Shown here: positions 60,203-64,000 of the stretch, in pieces
Position numbering within the stretch: the first letter of the stretch is position 1
How the letters are laid out: each line of letters opens with the position of its first letter
Assembly: GCA_035771165.1 (NCBI GenBank)
Contig: JAWNZC010000178.1
Location: 822,001-886,000, forward strand
Source: Paragorgia papillata
Lineage: Eukaryota; Cnidaria; Anthozoa; Scleralcyonacea; Coralliidae
Direction: 5' to 3'
DNA length: 64,000 bases
The notes under the pieces: model-generated
Seen by the model: only the letters and a program-made list of their open reading frames with translations
Told to the model about the DNA's origin: nothing
The model's database searches: none
Program-made: the position numbers and the translations under genes

Positions 60203-61058
60203 CCGGAACCGGATGTTTGTTTTTGCTAGCGTGAATTTGAAAGGTTTTTCTGGAGAGCGCTGAAAATATAAAGCGGACGCCAACTGAGCAAGGGAAGGGG
60301 TTGGCACTCCTTTTGGCCCCAGTATTGAAAAACTATAGGTTAACTATATATTACAACACACGAAGCAAACTTACCTCTGGCATATCAATATTTACACATT
60401 ACTATATTAAATTCTAGTATTGTGATTTGTCGATCGAAATGCGTATGGCGTGAAGAACCTTTTTGAGCAAGTTTAATTTTCAGTCTGATTTGAATCAGAC
60501 AAATTAAACTTTTTTTAATGATTTCCGCTAGTATTTTTGAATAATTGACACAATGTTACCAGGAATTACCAATTGAAATTTCACACATGGTTTCACAATT
60601 TTTGCTTGCTACTGCAAAATAATTTAGGATCTTTTATTAGACATGACACCCTGATTTTTCGTTGGGTTCTTATTTGATATCTATTGACCAAAATCGTTGC
60701 CATTGACGATTGAACCGGATGGTAAAGGAGGAGGTGTTAAAAATGTGATAGGCGCCCAGCAAATTTTAAGCAGAGGCAATATAATGAAGACTCTATAAAT
60801 CACACAAAATATACTAACGTTTCGTTACTCCCTGATCAGTAACATCATCAGAGTGAAAATCTACAGTGATAATTGAATCGGCTTGCTGTTGATTTCAGAT
60901 TTTCTTTTGACGGAGTTCATTCCCCGAAATTCGTTTTGAACTACGCATTTGAAATGCCTAGTGAATAATTATTAAACGAATTACATGTAAACTGAAACCG
61001 ATATCCATAGCTAAACTGTTACTAAAAGTCTAAAATAGAGAATGACGGATTTACTGGT
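60203..61058. other. Intergenic, nothing recognised
   Basis: AT-rich sequence with one short hairpin at about 60477-60515 (AGTTTAATTTTCAGTCTGA with its complement). No coding signal was seen. Confidence 0.5.
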
Positions 61059-61289
61059 TTAAGCCCTAATCAAACGAGAACGCAAGTCATCGCAAGTTGG
61101 TAGTCACGCTATCTCAGCCAGCCACTCTGAATAATTTCCTGAAAATATTATGTACCGTGACAAAGTTAAAACTTGTTTAAAACACTCATGAAACCTTTAT
61201 TTAGTTAATTTGGGTGTTCGAACGACCGCCACAGAAATTTGTGACTGCCAACTTGCGATGACTTGCGTTCTCGTTTGATTAGGGCTTAA
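61059..61289. mobile_element. TTAA-flanked inverted-repeat element, complete copy
   Basis: TTAA at both ends, with termini GCCCTAATCAAACGAGAACG and its complement over about 40 bases. It is the best-preserved member of the family seen at 1-94 and 62765-62996. Confidence 0.88.
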
Positions 61290-61722
61290 CAGTGGGTGTA
61301 TACTGGTATTACATGTAAAGCAATTCAATTGTTTCGCACCGTCTCAACCTGGCGGCAGGGTGCGGGGTGACCTCCACAAGGGACAAAAGACGTGGGGTAC
61401 CAACCCCCATATAAAATTTCCAACTCCTCCACCGATGCGGAAGTCAGTGAATCGGTTGTTTTTAAGTTCCCATATCTGCAAATCACCACTTGCGTAATAT
61501 ATATCTCACAACAACAAAGCTCAAGGAAAGCGTTGTGATATGACGAAGCAAAGGAGTGTTTCTTCCTACTCTACGTGCTAAAGTTTTACAACCAGGAAAT
61601 AACATTTCTACACGATGCTGTCATAAATTCATCATCGAATATCTCAAGCTCGAGCCGCTGCTCATGTCTTCAAGGGCCAGACGGGAAGACGAAAAGTGAA
61701 AAAAGCAAGACGATAAACCAAA

Positions 61723-63864
61723 ATGGAAATTCTAATCGAAGTAAGTTGTGATTGTCTGCATCACTATTTTTATTCATAGCGAATTACTGAAATCCAACGC
61801 AAAGCTTTTGAGGAGTTTCTGATAGCCATAAACGAACTTGTATACCGATATATGTGTATACCTGCACATAAATTGTCTCGACAGCGTTCTCATTGCCAGA
61901 CTTTTGTTCTGAGAGTACCTTGTTTATTTTATCTGAATTCGGAAATGTGTATCAGAGTCCTTTCCATGATTCGTTGTATGCTGTTCACTTTGATCTCAGG
62001 TTTTTAGCAAAATTTAAAAATTGCGGCTAACTCGTACTAACAACTGAAGACAGACGTGTACAACATGAATGCGTTGGTTGTTTCGTAATGTACTTCTCGT
62101 GGGCAAATGGTGGCTATACAATAACGTCAAAATTAACTTGATTTTAATTCCCCTGGCTGTAAGCCTGTAATCATTCCTCCATTCTGCAAAAATACTTGGT
62201 CGGATTATAAATAGGATATATTTTTGATAAATTCATGTAGCAAGTAGAACTAATTGCGACTTGGAGCTGTCTAGTTGAATAAACGTTAACGGTTAACATA
62301 GAATTGAAAATCCTAGACATTGAAGCTGTACTTCAACTGTTATACCAAGCTATTCGGACAGATGTTTCCGCGAATTGCCCTAATGGCGTATCGTTCACGT
62401 TTTGATAGTTATTAATTTATTATTATATTTGTTTTAAAGAAATCAACTAATTAATTTTTAGCTTTTAACTAATTTTAATGGGAAGAGATTACTTGAAAAT
62501 GACTTTGGACACTCACTTTTTAAATGCATAGACTGCTGTATGTTTCAAATTTATCATTTTAAAAGGAAATTTCCTAGGTTATAGCAGAGGCCGGGTTATA
62601 GGATCCTATAGGAATTTGAGTGAATTCTTGTTAATTTTCTTTGGGCATTTATAATATGAAAATGCAAAATGACACACTATATGATTTTGTAGACTTGCAA
62701 AGGGAGGTTGTATATATCACCCCCTGGATCTTAACCAATCCGAAGTTGAGTCATTTTTTTTCTATAAAGCCCTAATCAAATGAGAACGCAAGTCGTTGCA
62801 AGTTGGCAGTCACGCTATCTCAGGCAGCTGCTCTGAATAATTTCCCGAAAATATCATGTACCGCGACAAAGTTAAAACTTGTTTAAAACACTCATGAAAC
62901 CTTTATTTTGTTAATTTACGTGTTCAAACGACCGCCACAGAAATTCTGACTGCCAACTTGCGATGACTTGTGTTCTCGTTTGATTATAGGGCTTAAGAGT
63001 TGTGTTGAGTAACTTTGACTCAATTTGTCATACACATTGTCATCTATATAACACCTCAGGATATATACAGTGGCATAACCAAGGGGGGTGGGGTCAGGGG
63101 TAAACACCCTTTCCCCCCCTCCCCAATGGTCACCAAGACTGTCCTCACAAGAAGTTGAAATCCAGGAAGGGGGGGGGGGGGGGTGTATAGTTGTTCCATG
63201 GTTGAGTGAGTTGCCCCATAACAACTAAATTATACAACTTATGGATTTGAGATTACTCTTTAATGCATGAAATGCTGTTTCAGAGATCCTAGAAATCTCT
63301 GGGGGAGCATGCCCTGAGACTCCCTTAGAGATATCGTGTCTCCAGCACTCATTTTCACCCCACTATTCCCAGCACCCTGGCTACACCACTGGATATATAA
63401 TAATCCTTCACAAAATAACTTCAAATCCCACACCAACAATCTCTGCATGTTGTCTGGTACACGAAGTATACTACTTCATATTTGTTATAATGGATGTCAT
63501 TAGTGCATGTACATGTACAGTGCAGGCTAAAATATGAACACTATCTTTTTACATTATGTAGGGTTCACTGGACTACTGTGAAGTGAAAGAATGGAAAAAG
63601 AGATATTTTGTTATGAAGTATGAGATTAGCAGTGGACTGCGATACATCGAAATATACAAAGATAAAAATTGGCGTAAGCAATTGCCGAGACATGTTGTGA
63701 ACTTACATCCTGGATATGAAGTGAAAGGAAAAGAGGATCTGAAAAAGAAAAACTGCTTTTCAATTAAAACAACTGACCACTGTCTGATGCTTGCATCCGA
63801 TGATGAAAACATAACAGCTCAGTGGATGGCAACGTTGGAAGAATATAATTTAGGTTTGGATTAG
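61723..63864 (+). CDS. Small PH-domain protein, 106 residues, two exons
   Basis: Exon 1 is 61723-61740 (six codons, MEILIE, donor GTAAGT). Exon 2 is 63562-63864, after the acceptor ATTATGTAG, and ends in TAG. The protein is one PH domain from start to end: GSLDYCEVKEWKKRYFVM forms the first strands, ISSGLRYIEIYKD the next, then NCFSIKTTDHCLMLASDD, and a C-terminal helix with the invariant Trp in AQWMATLEEY. The pattern resembles the PH domains of insulin-receptor-substrate and Dok adaptors, which recruit to phosphoinositides. No PTB domain follows, because the stop lies right after the helix. The basic residues of strands 1-2 (KEWKKRY and nearby K) could bind lipid. A longer splice form using a donor before the stop cannot be excluded. 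Confidence 0.85.
62765..62996. mobile_element. TTAA-type inverted-repeat element in the PH gene intron
   Basis: Same family as 61059-61289, with small internal deletions. The left flank is TAAA instead of TTAA, and the right terminus has an extra TA in GATTATAGGGC. Confidence 0.8.
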
Positions 63865-64000
63865 CTAATTATTGTTTTAAAAGCTTATATCACATATTAT
63901 CCCATTCTTGTCTGAGCCAGCTCCTTTGGTTCTGCATGTCAATAGCTCTGCAGTGACTGCATGTGAAGGCACATAGTTTTCAAAGTTTGGGTTGATATAT
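63865..64000 (+). other. 3' region of the PH gene up to the window edge
   Basis: No polyadenylation hexamer is visible before the end of the window, so the transcript end probably lies beyond it. Confidence 0.5.

Overview
This is a eukaryotic genomic window from an animal. It is AT-rich, has GT-AG introns, and is dense in microsatellites, minisatellites, SINEs and short inverted-repeat transposons. The proteins are clearly metazoan, but alpha-spectrin is about the length of the fly protein and lacks the vertebrate calpain-site insert. That points to a non-vertebrate animal, perhaps an early-branching marine one such as a sponge or cnidarian. The sequence alone does not fix the species.

Three genes are well supported, all on the plus strand. 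(1) 271-3852: the last six coding exons (233 residues) of a protein I recognise as the Fanconi anaemia core-complex subunit FANCA; its 5' part lies left of the window. (2) 16598-57306: a complete alpha-spectrin gene. I joined 57 coding exons (7254 bases, 2417 codons plus stop) by GT-AG boundaries and a continuous frame. The order is N-terminal tetramerisation helix, spectrin repeats, an SH3 domain at residues 974-1029, further repeats, and a C-terminal EF-hand region. (3) 61723-63864: a two-exon gene for a 106-residue protein that is essentially one PH domain. Alpha-spectrin builds the membrane skeleton with beta-spectrin, FANCA acts in nuclear DNA crosslink repair, and the PH protein probably binds membrane lipid. 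Nothing suggests that the three form a functional unit.

From 3.9 to 16.6 kb I see no convincing gene. The stretch holds a CCTT/CCCT microsatellite, a CpG-rich stretch with a YY1-like ATGGCGGAC start, a 22-bp minisatellite (7.2-8.0 kb), a satellite of about 90 bp per unit covering 3.2 kb (9.7-13.0 kb), and a few unassigned exon-like segments.

The spectrin introns carry most of the mobile DNA: TTAA-flanked inverted-repeat elements, a hAT-type element with a perfect 8-bp target duplication, 5S-rRNA-derived and tRNA-derived SINEs, a 1.5-kb palindromic element with another element nested in one arm, a possible hammerhead-ribozyme hairpin, and captured coding fragments inside two elements. TCTG and GGTGGT tracts repeatedly start just downstream of 5' splice sites, mostly in the same orientation. 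Downstream of spectrin (57.6-61.3 kb) there is a decayed tandem repeat split by an element that carries two 20-bp minisatellites.

I did not find a new multi-gene system. The most interesting material is the relation of repeats to splice sites, the nested elements, and the coding oddities in spectrin.
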